Shown: positions 1 to 11,470, counted from the first letter of the stretch. The stretch is DNA of 64,000 bases from Chionoecetes opilio (GCA_016584305.1 JACEEZ010020898.1:1-64000); one strand, 5' to 3'. The notes: a model not told the origin generated them from the sequence alone. Made by a program: numbers and translations.

Positions 1-341
1 ATATTGTGAAACCCGGGAAATGGGGGAAAGGGGGTACAGAAAAAAATGAAGAATTTTAAATCGCTAGGACCAGATGAAGTGCCCCCGGGGTATTAAAGGA
101 ATGAAAGGAGGTTTGTTAGTGAGTCTTTTAGTGCACATTTTTTAGGAAATCGGTTGAGATGGGCGTGTGCCATTATTGTGGAGGAAAGGAAATGTTGTTC
201 CCCTATTTAAGAAGGAGACAGAAGACTAAAGTAAAATTTATCGACCCGTAAGTCTAACGTCAGTGGTAGGTAAATTATTGGAATCTTTATTGCAAAAAAC
301 ATTAGAGAGCACTTAGAAAAACATAGTTTGATCAATGAAAT

Positions 342-811
342 CAGGGATGTAAATTTTCCGCGGATTCGCGATTTCCGAGTATTTTATTGCCAGCTGGTTC
401 ATTTCTGTGAATCGTGTTATTTCGGGTTAAAAATTTAGGGGTGGGGGGTGTACATTGTTGGCTAGCCCACAGCCGAACCTGACCCTGGCCACTGATCCAG
501 CACAGACCCTAAAACTTTTTTTTGGCTGCCTAGCGGGAAGTTAATACTAGGCTGCCGATATCTCCTGACTCCACTGCTACAAGTTTGCTCAGGAGGCAGT
601 ATGTTGGGGGTGGAATACAGCAGCCCACGCAGTATGTTGGGGGTGGATTACAGAAATATTCAATAATTCGAATTTGGGTCATCAAATCATATTTGAGCTG
701 TATTTGATAGCGCCTAAAATAATTGATAAAGTTGACTAATATAAATGACAAATATTTTGTTGTTGTGTTATTACTTTTCAGAGTTTTTTTCTTTTCTTGT
801 TGACATCCCTG
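342..811. mobile_element. hAT-type MITE inside the CR1-like copy
   Basis: The ends are CAGGGATGTAAA and, inverted, CAGGGATGTCAAC. The flanking 8 bases are AATGAAAT (334-341) and AATGTTTC (812-819). The uninterrupted CR1 copy has AATGATTC here, so both flanks look like diverged copies of an 8-bp target duplication, as expected for hAT elements. The 470-bp interior carries no transposase. It has two direct copies of a GCAGTATGTTGGGGGTGG block (about 596-613 and 629-646). Confidence 0.75.
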
Positions 812-1252
812 AATGTTTCCCACAACATGGATTCACCAATGGTAGGTCATGTCTCACCAATTTATTGAGTTTTTATAGGAAAGTTTATGAGACGGCAGAT
901 AATGAAAAGGATTATGATATGATATATCTGGACTTTAGAAAGGCTTTTGACAGAGTACCACACGAGAGACTTTTAAAATAAGGTTAAGGCTCATGGAATA
1001 GATGGGAAGGTTCTTCTTTGGGAAATTCAGAGCTTGGCTAGTAATAGGCAACAACGGATTACAATTAATGGTTCTAAATCTAAATGGGGACTGGTGACAA
1101 GTGAGTTCCACAAGGGTCTGTTTTGGGCCCAAATACTATTTTTGATTTACATCAACGACTTTGGGTAGTGGGATTAGCAGTGATATCAGCAAGTTTGCGA
1201 TGATCTAAAGGATTATTGGATCACAGTCTGATGTAACATATTGCAGGGAGAC

Positions 1253-1910
1253 TAAAGCCCCGTCTACACTATGCCTCATGACGCGCGCGCTGAGGCAGGT
1301 GGATGTGTTGAAATCCCACCCGCGCCAGACTGTGCCTCACCGCCATGGCGGGGAGGCGACGCTCCGTCACAAGATTTTATTGATGTTCATTGCAATTTTT
1401 GACCACCTAAATATTTTTGCATTGAGACGTATCATATACCGTCAGAAACGGAAAAATGTTTTGCTTCCTACAGTAAATAATAATTCAATGTAAGCAAATT
1501 ACATGCATAAAAAGGAGTTGAATAAAAAAAGGTGAGAGAGGAAAAACAAATTAGCACTATTTCGCTTGGTATCATTATCTTATTCTTGGTATAGTATACT
1601 GTAATTTATTTATATTCATGACACGCAGTAATGTCTCGTGAAGATGATTTGGGATGTTCAGTCTTCCTAAATATCATCTTATTCTCTGGTAGTTTTGATA
1701 ATACCATGTAGTATACTCATTGGGGCGCGGGCGGGTGACGTCCTCCCTCAATGGAGCTAAGTGCAGCACTGAGGACCTACAAAATGTCCATCCCCAATCG
1801 GGACGGGTTGGATTCGTTCAGCACGACGCTGGTGGTTTTGAAAAGCTCGATTTTCAACAGCGCCACTAACAGCGCGCGTTTTCATGAGGCATAGTGTGGA
1901 CGAGGCTTTA
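1253..1910. mobile_element. 658-bp MITE with about 40-bp terminal inverted repeats
   Basis: The left end TAAAGCCCCGTCTACACTAT and the right end, read inverted, TAAAGCCTCGTCCACACTAT continue as matching arms for about 40 bp. The CR1-like copy at 52.6 kb reads straight through this point (ACTTAGATAA), so this is an insertion with a TA or TTA target duplication. That fits Tc1/mariner (TA) or PIF/Harbinger (TTA), and the sequence does not decide between them. There is no transposase. A second, end-less relative of the interior lies at about 8180-8630. Confidence 0.8.
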
Positions 1911-2744
1911 GATAAACTTAATGAGTGGGCAGTCAGATGGCAGATGGAATTTAATATTGATAACTGCAGCGTTATGAATGTTTGTTAGAAAAAACCCTGG
2001 TAATAGATACAGCATACGCAATGTATCGCTGAAAAGATCAGAAGGTGAAAAAGATCTTGGAGTGAGGGTGAGCACAAAACCTCCGACCTAGGAAAAAAAT
2101 GTAAATTTCGGCTAGAAATAGAGCTAATAGAGTGTTAGGATTCATTACCAGAAGTGTTAAAAGTAGAAGTGCGGAAGTTATTTTTAAAACATTATCTGGC
2201 TCTAGTCACGCCTCACCTAGACTATGCGGTTCAGTTTTTGGGGCTCCATATTACAGGATGGATATAGCCTTGTTAGAAAACAGTGCAGGAAGGATGACCA
2301 AAATGATACAAGGGGTGCGTAACTTTAGTTATGAGATTGGTTGTAGTTATTAAAGTTACACTCACTCGAGAGACGCAGAGTAAGGGGCGATCTAATATAA
2401 GTTTTTAAAATGGATAAAGGGATTAATAAAGGAGAGGTAGGAAAAGTTCTTACGGCTTTTAAACAGGGTACAACAAGAAGTAATGGATTCAAGCTGGAAG
2501 GGCGTAGATTTTGAAGGAAATAGGGAAAACTGGTTCACAAATAGGGTGGTGAATGAATAGAATGGACTCAGTAGACAGGAAGTTTAGTGCGGAGACATTA
2601 GGGAGCTTTAAAGAGGGTCTGGATAGTTCATGGATGGGATGAAAGGTGGATGTAGGTAGTGTTAGGTGACAGGAACTACCACGTGTAGGCCTCGCGGACT
2701 CGTGTAGCTTCCTTATTTTCTTATGTTCTTATGTTCTTATGTAT

Positions 2745-3390
2745 ATACTAGCTGCAAAGCCGCCCTCCGGGCGGACTTTTTGACTAGCTCCTGCGGAGGG
2801 CTATTGGTGGGCCTTAGGCCCACCACCTGTGTTTGGTGGGCCTTAGGCCTACCAAACACAGACTCTCCAGATAGCCCCTTCTAACTTTCCTGAAATCATG
2901 GATGTAGAAATGTATGTACTAACGCCTTACCCATCACCCCCACCCATTCACTCACCCATTACCCATCACCCCCCACCCATTCACTCACCCATTACCCATC
3001 ACGACACACCCATTCACTCACCCATACCCATCACCTCCCACCTATTCCCTCACCCATCACCCATCACCCCCCACCCATTCACTCACCCATCACCCCACAC
3101 CCATTACCCATCACCCCACCCATTCACTCACCCATTACCCATCACCCTACATCAAGGTTTCCTCAATTCTCGCAACCCACATTTTTTTTCTCACAATTCT
3201 CGCTAATAGGCTGCTAAAAAAAAGAAAACAAAGTGATCGGATCATCTCATAAGTGGGCTTATAATGTGCCCCTGGTCGAGCTGGTTCCAAAACTGTGCCA
3301 TATGATGGAATTGTGCCACGGGGGGCTGCACCTATCGCGGACATACACACAGACACACAGACACACTTCGCTTATATTATTATAGATATA
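2745..3390 (+). repeat. Unclassified hairpin-rich repeat with internal minisatellite
   Basis: The segment opens with three successive hairpins: CCGCCC/GGGCGG (2760-2774), TGGTGGGCC/GGCCCACCA (2805-2825), and a 13-of-14-bp stem with a TTA loop (2829-2859). A CACCCATTCACTCACCCATT-like minisatellite follows at about 2935-3150. The end is an ACAGACACAC-rich stretch running into TTATATTATTATAGATATA. The architecture (hairpin near one end, CAGA-rich tract and TATA-like sequence at the other) recalls the repeat at 12.83-18.01 kb, but the sequences are not obviously the same. Reading frames in the minisatellite are not considered genes. Confidence 0.5.
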
Positions 3391-3399
3391 TGGGGAATC

Positions 3400-3740
3400 T
3401 GTAGCCGTATGCTTATAGTCTGGAAGTTTGGAAGTGGTAAGCTCAAGATCCCGAGTTAAAGTCCTACCCAGGAGCAGCTCTTTCTTTCATCGTAGAATGG
3501 CCGGAGACACCCACATGCTGCCCATCAACCTTACCTTCGCCTGCAAGTGCGGCGGAGGGCACAGGGAGGCGGCATGAGCCTCAAACCATCACAGGTGTCC
3601 CTTTAGAAATCCACCCTGTGCCACCACGGCGAGGGCCAACCATCACAGCCAACTAGGAACATAAATGGCGACCACTGAGCCCTCAAGGAAGATAAAATGC
3701 CCAAAGGCGATGTAGTATCTTACATAAAAAACTAAAAAAA
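3400..3740 (+). mobile_element. tRNA-derived SINE, diverged copy
   Basis: The degraded tRNA-like head (GAAGTGGTAAGCTCAAGATC, then a degraded B box CCCGAGTTAAAGTCC) is followed by a conserved body: CATCGTAGAATGGCCGGAGA, then the CAAGTGCGGCGGAGGGCAC block, then CCACGGCGAGGGCCAACCAT, and an A-rich tail near 3725-3750. The same body occurs inverted at 21.95-22.26 kb and in part at 32.76 and 39.53 kb. A TA microsatellite (3752-3772) follows. Confidence 0.75.
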
Positions 3741-4216
3741 TAATAAAATAGCTATATATATATATATATATATGCAACGTCTTTTCATCATGAGATTCAT
3801 GACATATTATAATTACCAATATATAACTTGTGGCTCTGAAAAGAATGGATACTTTCAGATAGCTGCTTGGGTGCATTTTGACCCGATAATATAATAGGCA
3901 CTTTTTTTTTACCACGTGTATGCTTTAAAGCCCGACCTGCAACTCACCCAGCTTATGTTGTTTCTTTGGTTTCTACCAAAATGAACTTTAAAGAAGATCA
4001 ATTAGACATTACTGCGTTGTCATCGAGTGTGCTAAACTAATTTTGTCCCTTCTTTCTGATAAATATTTTCCTGCACAAATACATGGATAGATAAATTGAT
4101 ACGTTCACAAATGTGTGAGTAGAAAACGTCAGTCCTTGAATAGGATAACATATATAACTGGATATAATTAGCAACACTGGTAAGTAATAAATGAACCCAA
4201 CATTGTACGTGTGTTT

Positions 4217-4247
<31 letters not shown>

Positions 4248-4263
4248 GTGTGTATGTGTGTAT

Positions 4264-4446
4264 AGGCGTTTTCTGCGGGGATCCTGATTGCAACCGAAAA
4301 AATTTCGGTTGCTCAAATTTCGATCCCTGTTCAACCATCCAGGGAAGATGATTGGCCAGACCCGCAAACATTTGCTGTTGTTGTTGTGACCGTTTGCAAC
4401 CGAAAATTTTCCGGTTGCAACCAAAAATCCCCCGCAGAAAACGCCT
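4264..4446. mobile_element. 181-bp MITE inserted in a GT microsatellite
   Basis: The left end GGCGTTTTCTGCGGGGAT and the right end, read inverted, GGCGTTTTCTGCGGGGGAT are nearly identical. The element sits between two GT tracts and is flanked by TA-containing bases (TATA on the left, TTA on the right). Inside is a second palindrome, GCAACCGAAA/TTTCGGTTGC, and a related inverted arm near 4396-4425. It is too short to code for anything. Confidence 0.8.
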
Positions 4447-4454
4447 TATGTTTG

Positions 4455-4623
4455 TGTGTCTGTGTGTGTGAGTGTGTATGTGTGACGTGTGTGTGTATGT
4501 TTGTGTATGTGTGTTGCGTATGTTTGAGTGTGTGAGTGTATCTGTGTATGTTTTGTGTGCTGTGTGTATGTTTGTGTGTCTGCGTGTGTGTGTGGTGTGT
4601 GTGTGTGTGTGTATGTTTGTGTA

Positions 4624-4694
<71 letters not shown>
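4455..4694. repeat. GT microsatellite, degenerate then pure
   Basis: Interrupted GT/GTAT repeats are followed by an almost pure GT tract from about 4636. It is the continuation of the tract at 4215-4260, which the 181-bp MITE split. Apparent His/Thr-rich frames here are repeat artefacts. Confidence 0.95.
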
Positions 4695-4695
<1 letters not shown>

Positions 4696-4917
4696 TACAT
4701 GTAAGTAAGTAAGTAAGTCAGTAAAATTTATCGCCACTACTAGTAAATATACACCTTCAGTACATAATTGATGTGGTCGTTGGCACGGCCTGTCGAACCA
4801 AGGCGCCCTGACAGACATATTCTGATATAAATCACATGTGCTGAGAAGAAGCAATTGACAGTTTGATTATGTAGTAAAATATACAACTTAGTAACGTGAA
4901 AAAGCAAAAAATAAAAT

Positions 4918-4976
4918 ACATACATACATATACACATATACATACACACTATACATACATATACATATACGTATAC

Positions 4977-5059
<83 letters not shown>

Positions 5060-5158
5060 ATACATATACATACACTACACACATACATACATATACATAT
5101 ACATACACACATACATACATATACATATACATACACATACACATACATACACGTATAT
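4918..5158. repeat. TA/TACA microsatellite
   Basis: Compound TACA, TA and ACACATAC repeats with a pure TA core at about 4984-5049. Tyr/Ile-rich frames on both strands are artefacts. Confidence 0.95.
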
Positions 5159-5559
5159 ATACTATTATTCATACATCAATATTATGCAATGATATATATA
5201 TATGAAGAAAACAAATTTGTTATCAATGCTATCCATTACATACTTTACAGTATATATATATAATACTACACTATGACTAAACTACATTATACAATACTAT
5301 ATATAATATACATGTACCTATCCGGTCCCTCGTGGGATGTTTGTGAGTTCTAAAGGAAACAATAACTATTTCTTTCTCTCCTCTTGAATAAAAAAAAAGG
5401 TGATAGTTTTCGTAAATAGTTTGATGGGTGTAGGCAGAGCATTGCATAGTTGAGGACCTAAACAAAAGATACTGTTCTTAAAAAGTGTTGTACGGAACTG
5501 TGGACATAATAAGTTCATGTTACTTCCTCTAGTTCCATGAGTTGATTCTACAAATTCTA

Positions 5560-5593
5560 CAATCTACATGTGTGTGTGTGTTTTTTGTGTGTT

Positions 5594-5628
<35 letters not shown>

Positions 5629-5745
5629 ATTCATCTAGTTGTGTATTTTTTGTGTGTGTATTCATCTAGTTGTATTTGTTTTGCGTGTGTGTGTGTGTCT
5701 GTACGTGTGTGTATGTGTGTACGTACGTGTGTGTGTGTGTCGCGG
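5560..5745. repeat. GT microsatellite with T runs
   Basis: GT repeats interrupted by T runs and by two copies of a TGTATTCATCTAGTTGTAT segment (near 5628 and 5658). Confidence 0.9.
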
Positions 5746-5914
5746 TGGAGAGGAGGGAAGGGGTGGGCTCGGGTGTCCAGGTAGTCTGCAGGCGCCCTTG
5801 GTGACTCCCGGGGGTATTGATTCTGCGGCGACGAGGCAGGTGTCAAGGTCAGTCTGCCTGTTAGTCAATTTTCTCCCCCAGCGCACCAGTGAGGCGAGTG
5901 TGCAGCCTCCGCCA

Positions 5915-6285
5915 CCACCTCTACTACCTTACTTACTACACCTCTACTACCTTACTTACTACACCACTACTACCTTACTTACTACACCTCTACTACCTTA
6001 CTTATTACACCTCTACTACCTTACTTACTACACCACTACTACCTTACTTACTACACCACTACTACCTTACTTACTACACCTCTACTACCTTACTTACTAC
6101 ATCTCTACTACCATACTTACTACACCTCTACTACCTTACTTACTACATCTCTACTACCATACTTACTACACCTCTACTACCTTACTTACTACACCACTAC
6201 TACTTTACTTACTACACCTCTACTACCTTACTTACTACACCTCTATTACCTTATTTACTACACCTCTACTACTACCTACTCTTTT
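5915..6285. repeat. Minisatellite, 21-bp unit
   Basis: About 17 tandem copies of a 21-bp unit built from CTACTACCTTACTTACTACA plus one C, with CAC/CTC and CTT/CAT variants. The unit length is a multiple of three, so it leaves long open frames (YLLHLYYLT) that are not taken as genes. Repeats are contiguous with no spacers, so it is not a CRISPR array. Confidence 0.95.
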
Positions 6286-6289
6286 CCTA

Positions 6290-6405
6290 CTACTTTTTTT
6301 TCTTTTTTTTACATCACAAAGTACTGGCCTAGCTCACAACAAAACTAGGTAACACAAAGCCCGCTTAGTTGTCAATCCCTATAAAGAAGACAGTAAGAGA
6401 ATAAC
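6290..6405 (-). mobile_element. Solo 3' end of LINE-A
   Basis: Read on the minus strand this matches the 3' untranslated region of the LINE-A copy at 13.46-17.47 kb: ATTCTCTTACTGTCTTCTTT, then GGCTTTGTGTTACC, then CTTTGTGATG before the A tail (plus-strand T run just upstream). It is a severely 5'-truncated insertion. Confidence 0.85.
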
Positions 6406-6789
6406 AAAATGATGGCTGTGCCAATTTAGTTTGGGAGATGTCGTAATTATCGTAAAATATATGCATCAAATAGTTTGTAATTGAAATCAACACTAATGGC
6501 ATCGTCTCCTTTTCTAATAAATATTTGTATGAATTTCTTTTTCTTATATAAATTTACCTGCGTAGTAAATGTATTATGTTTGTAGTCGTTAAACGTTGAC
6601 ATAGTTTTGTATAGTTTGTTAACGAGCAGATACTTTCGCTATTCATTTACTTACAAGACTATTAAGAATGAAATATGTTTACTATATATTCTATTAAAAC
6701 AGCTACACTTTTCTCCAATACGACTCTTCTCTTAGTCTTATGGTCATAATTACAAGACTTACGTATATTGGAATTATCTACGTATATCA
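6406..6789. other. No gene seen
   Basis: AT-rich sequence between two LINE-A 3' ends. No splice-bounded open frame, RNA gene or repeat family is recognised. Confidence 0.6.
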
Positions 6790-6910
6790 TATATATATTT
6801 TCTTTCTTTCTTCTTTCTTACATCACAAAGGACTGACCAAGGACAAAAAGAAGAGGTAACATAAAGCCCGGTAGCTGCAAGTCCCTATAAGACAGACAGA
6901 CAGTAAGGGT
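6790..6910 (-). mobile_element. Second solo 3' end of LINE-A
   Basis: Same 3' untranslated sequence as at 6290-6405 but more diverged (TTACATCACAAAGGACTGAC on the plus strand). It is preceded on the plus strand by a TTTC-rich tract that corresponds to the tail. Confidence 0.8.
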
Positions 6911-6912
6911 TG

Positions 6913-7900
6913 TAAATAATTTATTACGCCCACAGGCGTCAGCTGACATATACAAAAAGGACACAATAATACAAAGAAGCACATGCAAAAAAAAAAAAAA
7001 AATCAAGACCAAGGAACAGACACAAACATGGGTCTTTAATGTCTCCCGGCGGCGGGGTCATAGCACACCCAGGCACATTCACCACGGCGGCGATGATAGA
7101 ACGGCATGTCAATCGGTCTCTCCGTGGCAGCCGGACACCAGGTCTGCGGCCTTCACGCAGCGCCTGCCTCACGTAAAAGAAGGCTGACTGGTGCGAAACA
7201 CGAGAACAAATAGCCACAGTTTCCTGACTGACCAGGTTACTCATATAACCTAAGCATACAAGTAGGTCTCTCTCTCCGAAGGTATAGAGCCGGCCCTCCA
7301 TCTGCGTCCCGCTCTCGACCAGAGAGGTAAGCGGCCTGCACTGGGTCACGGCGTCATTGCGGGGGGCCTCAGCAGGTCGCAACTCCCCGCCAATGGCCGC
7401 CATCGCCAAGGGGCCGGGTCCTGCGTTATCACGGGGTCCCTGGGCGTCCACGTCCATATCCCCACAGGGGACAACAGACGGTTACGTTTGGGCCTCTTCT
7501 TCCTCCTCCTGCGGCGGGGCCGTCGGGTCTCGAAGGCGTCTTTAATCCGTGGAGCGGGGGGCTGGGGTGCTGGGCCGAGGTGGAAGCAAGGGAGCCTCCT
7601 TCCACTGCAGCTGGCGAGGCACCGTGGACCCAGGAATCTGCCCGAGCCGGGCAGGGCAGCGGCGGTTCCAGGCGTGATGCCTGGCACCGCAGTTGGGCAC
7701 CGAGCCACAGGCCGCTCCCCACCGTCCCGTAGGCGGCGGTGCAGTCCCGTGAAGCGTGCTCCCCATTTGCACACACCACACAGCTCCTGCCGCCGCTGAA
7801 AACTGGCGCGGGTTTAGTGCCCAAACGCCTGGCACCGGTACATTGGGGACGGGTTCCTGGATGAACCTTGCGCACCGCGAAAGTTCCGAAGCAGCCAAAG
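6913..7900 (-). pseudogene. ORF1-only LINE copy (gag-like) with 3' stem-loop tail
   Basis: Minus-strand frames between 7,540 and 7,900 contain zinc-knuckle motifs of LINE ORF1 nucleic-acid-binding proteins: CVVCANGEHASRDC and, in another frame, CGARHHAWNRRCP. The frames shift several times, so the gene is broken. Reading on, about 650 bp of further coding-like sequence leads to a stem-loop ACGCC-loop-GGCGT (6926-6939) and then TAATAAAT, the 3' terminus also seen in LINE element E. No endonuclease, RT or RNase H motif is present between the knuckles and the tail. It may be a deletion copy or a half-LINE derivative. The 5' end abuts a MITE relative near 7.9 kb. Confidence 0.7.
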
Positions 7901-8179
7901 GGGGGAGATGCTGAGAAGTGCCTTAGAGTTAAGGCAAAAAGAGCGCCTTACTCGTCTTCAGGCGCTTTTGGTAACGGCCTGGGCTAAGGCACCGGCTCAA
8001 GCCTATGGAAACAGTCGATAATTTCAGGCGCCTGTTCCTTCCCTTTACACCTCCAACGCCTAAGGCTGGGCGTGGTCCGAGAACCCTTTTAGCCAATCAC
8101 GTTGCCTGTCCTGGGGCGCTGCTTAGGCAGCTTCGACCAACCCAAAGGGTTTGGGAAAACCCTTTTTCACTGAAAAAAG

Positions 8180-8630
8180 AATGTTTGTGCCTCACTCCCA
8201 CATCAAGCACTAAGGCGAAGTTCAACGCTCGCCCCGCCGAAAAGATTTTTTTCGTCACAAGTTGACGTTCATCACAGGTTTTGACCACCTATATAATATT
8301 TTATTGGGACGTGCCATATACCATGGTAATCGGGAAGCGGGGCTGATTCCGAGACAGTGAGTGAAAATTTAATGCAAGCAAAATTACATGAATAAGAAGG
8401 AGTTGAATAAAAAAAGGTGAAAAAAAAAGGTTTATACACGATTTCATTTTGCTCTCTTATCGTATTAAGGTATAGTTTAACTGTAATTTTTTACAATCCC
8501 GAAAATTTATGCACTAATGTCTCGGAAGATGATGGTATGTTAAACTGTCCTAAATATCATCTGGTAGTTTGATAATAACGTGTAATAGTACAACATTTTA
8601 GTGCGGGCAGAGCACCCTCCCTGACACAAA
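8180..8630 (+). mobile_element. Partial copy of the 658-bp MITE
   Basis: The stretch CGTCACAAGTTGACGTTCAT, then TTTGACCACCTA, then AAGGAGTTGAATAAAAAAAG matches the interior of the element at 1253-1910 in order and spacing. Neither terminal inverted repeat is recognisable, so this is a decayed or truncated copy. Confidence 0.65.
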
Positions 8631-9790
8631 GTTCCAAAAACCCCCCAATTTTTTCCCCCCCCGCCCCCCCAAAAATTGCAAATTTTCCAAAAAACAAATT
8701 GGTTTCGTTTAAAAATGTGTCCTTTTTAATTTTCCCCCGTCATTCAAAAAACCTTGCAACCGGTTGGAAAAGTTTTAAGGGCCCCCCCCCCAAAAACCGA
8801 AACGAAAATTATGCCAACTAAAAAGGAAAGAAAAGTTTTTTATTTTTACAAAAAATTTATTTTAAATTGAACGGGTTTAAGAAAATTTTTTTTTTTCCCA
8901 TTTTTTCACTATCCATTTTCATTTCCAAAACCAAAGTTTTAACCAAACACGATACTCATACTTTTAAAGTTCTGTATTTGTTTCGCGGCTTGAGGGTTGG
9001 TTTTTTTTAAAAAGAAATTCATAGCCCATTTTCAAAGTTGGGAAAACTACCTTACCTTTAAATTAGATTTTTTCCCGGGAAAATGTTGCCCTTTAATAAT
9101 TTTTAAAGGGGTGGCAAGGGTTAAAATTACGGTTTTTTTTAAAAAATTGCAAAATTAATTCGTAAAAAAGGGTTATTTCGTGAGTATGTGTTAATTTTTT
9201 TAACCTGTTTTTTCTTTAGCCTTTAATGCTTGGTGCGCCAAATTTCGGTGTTAGGTCCTAAGTTGAGTTCCCTTGGGAGTCCACGGGGAGTCTTTGACTT
9301 CCTGATTTGTTTTTTTAAATTTAGGGGCTGGTTTGATTTTACGAATTTATATATTTTTACCAATTAATATTATAAATAATTTAGTATTTTTTTGTCTTAT
9401 GACGACTGAGATTGATCTCCAACACTACGCTTCCTGTTTTTATATGTAAATATATTGCCTTTATTTAGTTGTAAAATAAATTCGGTTCCGAACATCAAAG
9501 GTTTTGATTTTTTGTTGGATTTACTATGCACCATAAAATTTGGGCTTTTTTACCACTATAAAAATGTAGTCATGTATAGGCATTATTTATATATTGGGCT
9601 AAAGCATATCATTAATTTTTTGAGAAATCACTTCAAAAACGGTTTTGGTCATTTCGTTCAACCCGGCTTAGGAACGCTATGTTTAAAAAAGGAAAAACGA
9701 AAACAAAACGTTAAAAATACTTTTTCTGTGGGAAAAAAACCCGTTTGAAAATTATTCGTTTAAACCCCTGCTTGAAGTTAAATCAAATTA
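8631..9790. other. Homopolymer-rich, no gene recognised
   Basis: Long C, A, T and G runs dominate. One 97-codon plus-strand frame (9455-9748) is AT-driven and resembles no family I know. Sequence error is a likely cause of the texture. Confidence 0.5.
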
Positions 9791-9799
9791 TTGGGGCAT

Positions 9800-11470
9800 A
9801 GCCGGGGGGCGGCCCCTCGCCCACCCTACGACGCCCCCCCCGGGGGGTCACCACGCGCGATTTCCCATGCAGACCCCTTTCCCCCAACCAAGCAGCTCTC
9901 GCAAGAAACATCAATTTGTCCCCGCCACGAGCCTTGTGGGCGCCCCTTGGGGCCTCCCCCATACGGTTTTGTTCTTACAGATACAACCCGATGAGAAGGG
10001 GGTTTCAGGGTAGCGTCCCACATGACCATATGCCGCTTTGGGCTGACGGATAGCGGTAATGGCCTCGATTCAGTCTCACGGTGCACTCGCTAATTTGACA
10101 GTAATCTCCCAGCGATACCCCATGTTCGCAAAGACATTATTACCAAAGGCATTGTTCGTCTTTTCAAGTCATTTTTAGTGTCCGTCTTACAACCAGTAAG
10201 TAAGAAGGGATCACAAGCGATTTGAAGACCCGGGATCTTTGTCCTTCTACAGACCGAAAGCCAAATATCCCCTAGCGGTCCATAACCCCGGGGGGCTATG
10301 CAATCCGCCGTAAGACTTCTTGACGTGACCCGCCGTCTTTAGGCTGCGTACCATGGTATGTAAAATTTCCAAGACCCAAATGTCCTCGCCACATGCATGA
10401 ACAGACTTACTGTTTCACTAGTAATCTCCAAACACCTGGCCTTGGTCTTGACCAGGAGCCCCAACCCCCAAAGGGCTTTGCCTCCTGTGCAGCGCCTCGA
10501 GACCCATCACCGGCCCTCCACGACTCAGAAAAGTTTACTGCATATGGGCAAAAAACAAGACAGTGATCTTGTGTTGCAAGGGATTCCAAAATCACTATGA
10601 TCTAAAAACCCTTGCCCAATACCCAGTCCATACAAGGTTGAAAAATGATGGGGCAAGGACGCCCCTTGCCTCACCCTGTATTCACAGGAAAAAAATGGAT
10701 ACACCTGCCCCACATTCACCGCACTCTCATCAAGAATACAGACCCTTATCAAAAACCAAAAAGCCTTTCAGGAATCCTCGAAAATTTGCAGAAATCCCAA
10801 AGTGACTACGAGCATTGAGTCAAAAACCCCTTTTTGAGATCAACATAGGCTGCAGATCCCCTGTCGAAACCCGTCGGCGTTCCACCAGGGCACGAAGGTA
10901 GGATCGGTCTTTGTTGATTCCAGGCGTGAAACCCCGATGCTGAGGGCCTAGGGTCACCAAATGATGCGAATCCGTGCAGCAAAAGATTGGGAAACACCTT
11001 TCCCGGCACGCTGAGCAGTGTAATACCCCGGTAATTTTTTCAGTCCCGACGGTCCTCTTTCCCTTTTTCCGATAGGGGACCAGCCCCCTTTTTTCAGTAG
11101 GAGGAATGGTTAAACCCGATTTCCACACGGCAGTCAGGACAGCATCAACCCGCGGATATGGCCTCACCCCAACTTTTAGGAGCCCGCACTGTATACAAAA
11201 AACCACTGCCTTTTCCCCCCCTCAAATTTGCTACAGCCTCCTGACTTCGTCAAGAGAGGGTGCGGTTTTGTCAATGGGGGCCGGCATCCCTGCCCGAACC
11301 CAGTGGGTGAACTGCTCAGTTGGAGGTCCACCCTGAACAAATGCCCAAATACCAGCCCAAAAAGAGCCCTTGCCATTCATGTCCGACACGAGGCGCCCAT
11401 CTGCTGTTCGAATAGACTCGCCCGAGAAGGAGCTTTGGGCGGAGTTCTTTTAGGGCTCGGTTTCTTTTAA
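9800..11470 (-). pseudogene. Decayed non-LTR reverse transcriptase
   Basis: Minus-strand frames, broken by many indels, follow the order of a widespread animal LINE RT. Near 11.1-10.8 kb: VWKSGL, a LLSVPGKVF-like remnant, SGFTPG-like, then LRALVERRRVSTGD. Near 10.7-10.55 kb: a GVRQG-like YRVRQGASL with a downstream GLGIGQGFLDHSDFG. Near 10.5-10.4 kb: a degraded catalytic YADD-like site. At 10.09-9.83 kb: the C-terminal block RETESRPL, HRVVSVRTKP, GPKGRPQGSW, SCESCLVGGKGSAWEIARGD. The clade is not resolved. The copy is certainly dead, and part of the damage may be sequence error. Confidence 0.75.

Larger units (their letters stand above)
1..2742 (+). mobile_element. CR1-like LINE remnant with two nested insertions
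   Basis: A broken copy of the element that lies on the minus strand at 51.78-56.06 kb. Reverse transcriptase pieces are readable in shifting frames: motif A as YLDFRKAFDRVPHERLLK near 925-980, a degenerate motif B/C stretch near 1090-1200, and the thumb region near 2130-2350 with GFITRSVKSRSAEV. The 3' end is a run of the 8-bp unit TTCTTATG at about 2719-2742. CR1 elements typically end in a short 8-bp repeat, so the tail supports the family call. No endonuclease part is seen, so the copy is cut by the window edge or 5' truncated. It is interrupted at 342-811 and 1253-1910 by inverted-repeat elements, and comparison with the second copy gives the empty site of both. It is non-functional. Confidence 0.85.

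Noticed and set aside
4032..5846. Long His/Thr-, Tyr/Ile- and Val/Cys-rich frames on both strands
   Set aside because: They are translations of GT, TA and TACA microsatellites, present in several frames at once with no start or splice context.
5889..6352. 147- and 237-codon frames rich in Leu/Tyr/Thr
   Set aside because: They come from the 21-bp minisatellite, whose period is a multiple of three.
9455..9748. 97-codon plus-strand frame
   Set aside because: AT-driven composition in a homopolymer-rich stretch, no domain, no promoter or splice evidence.
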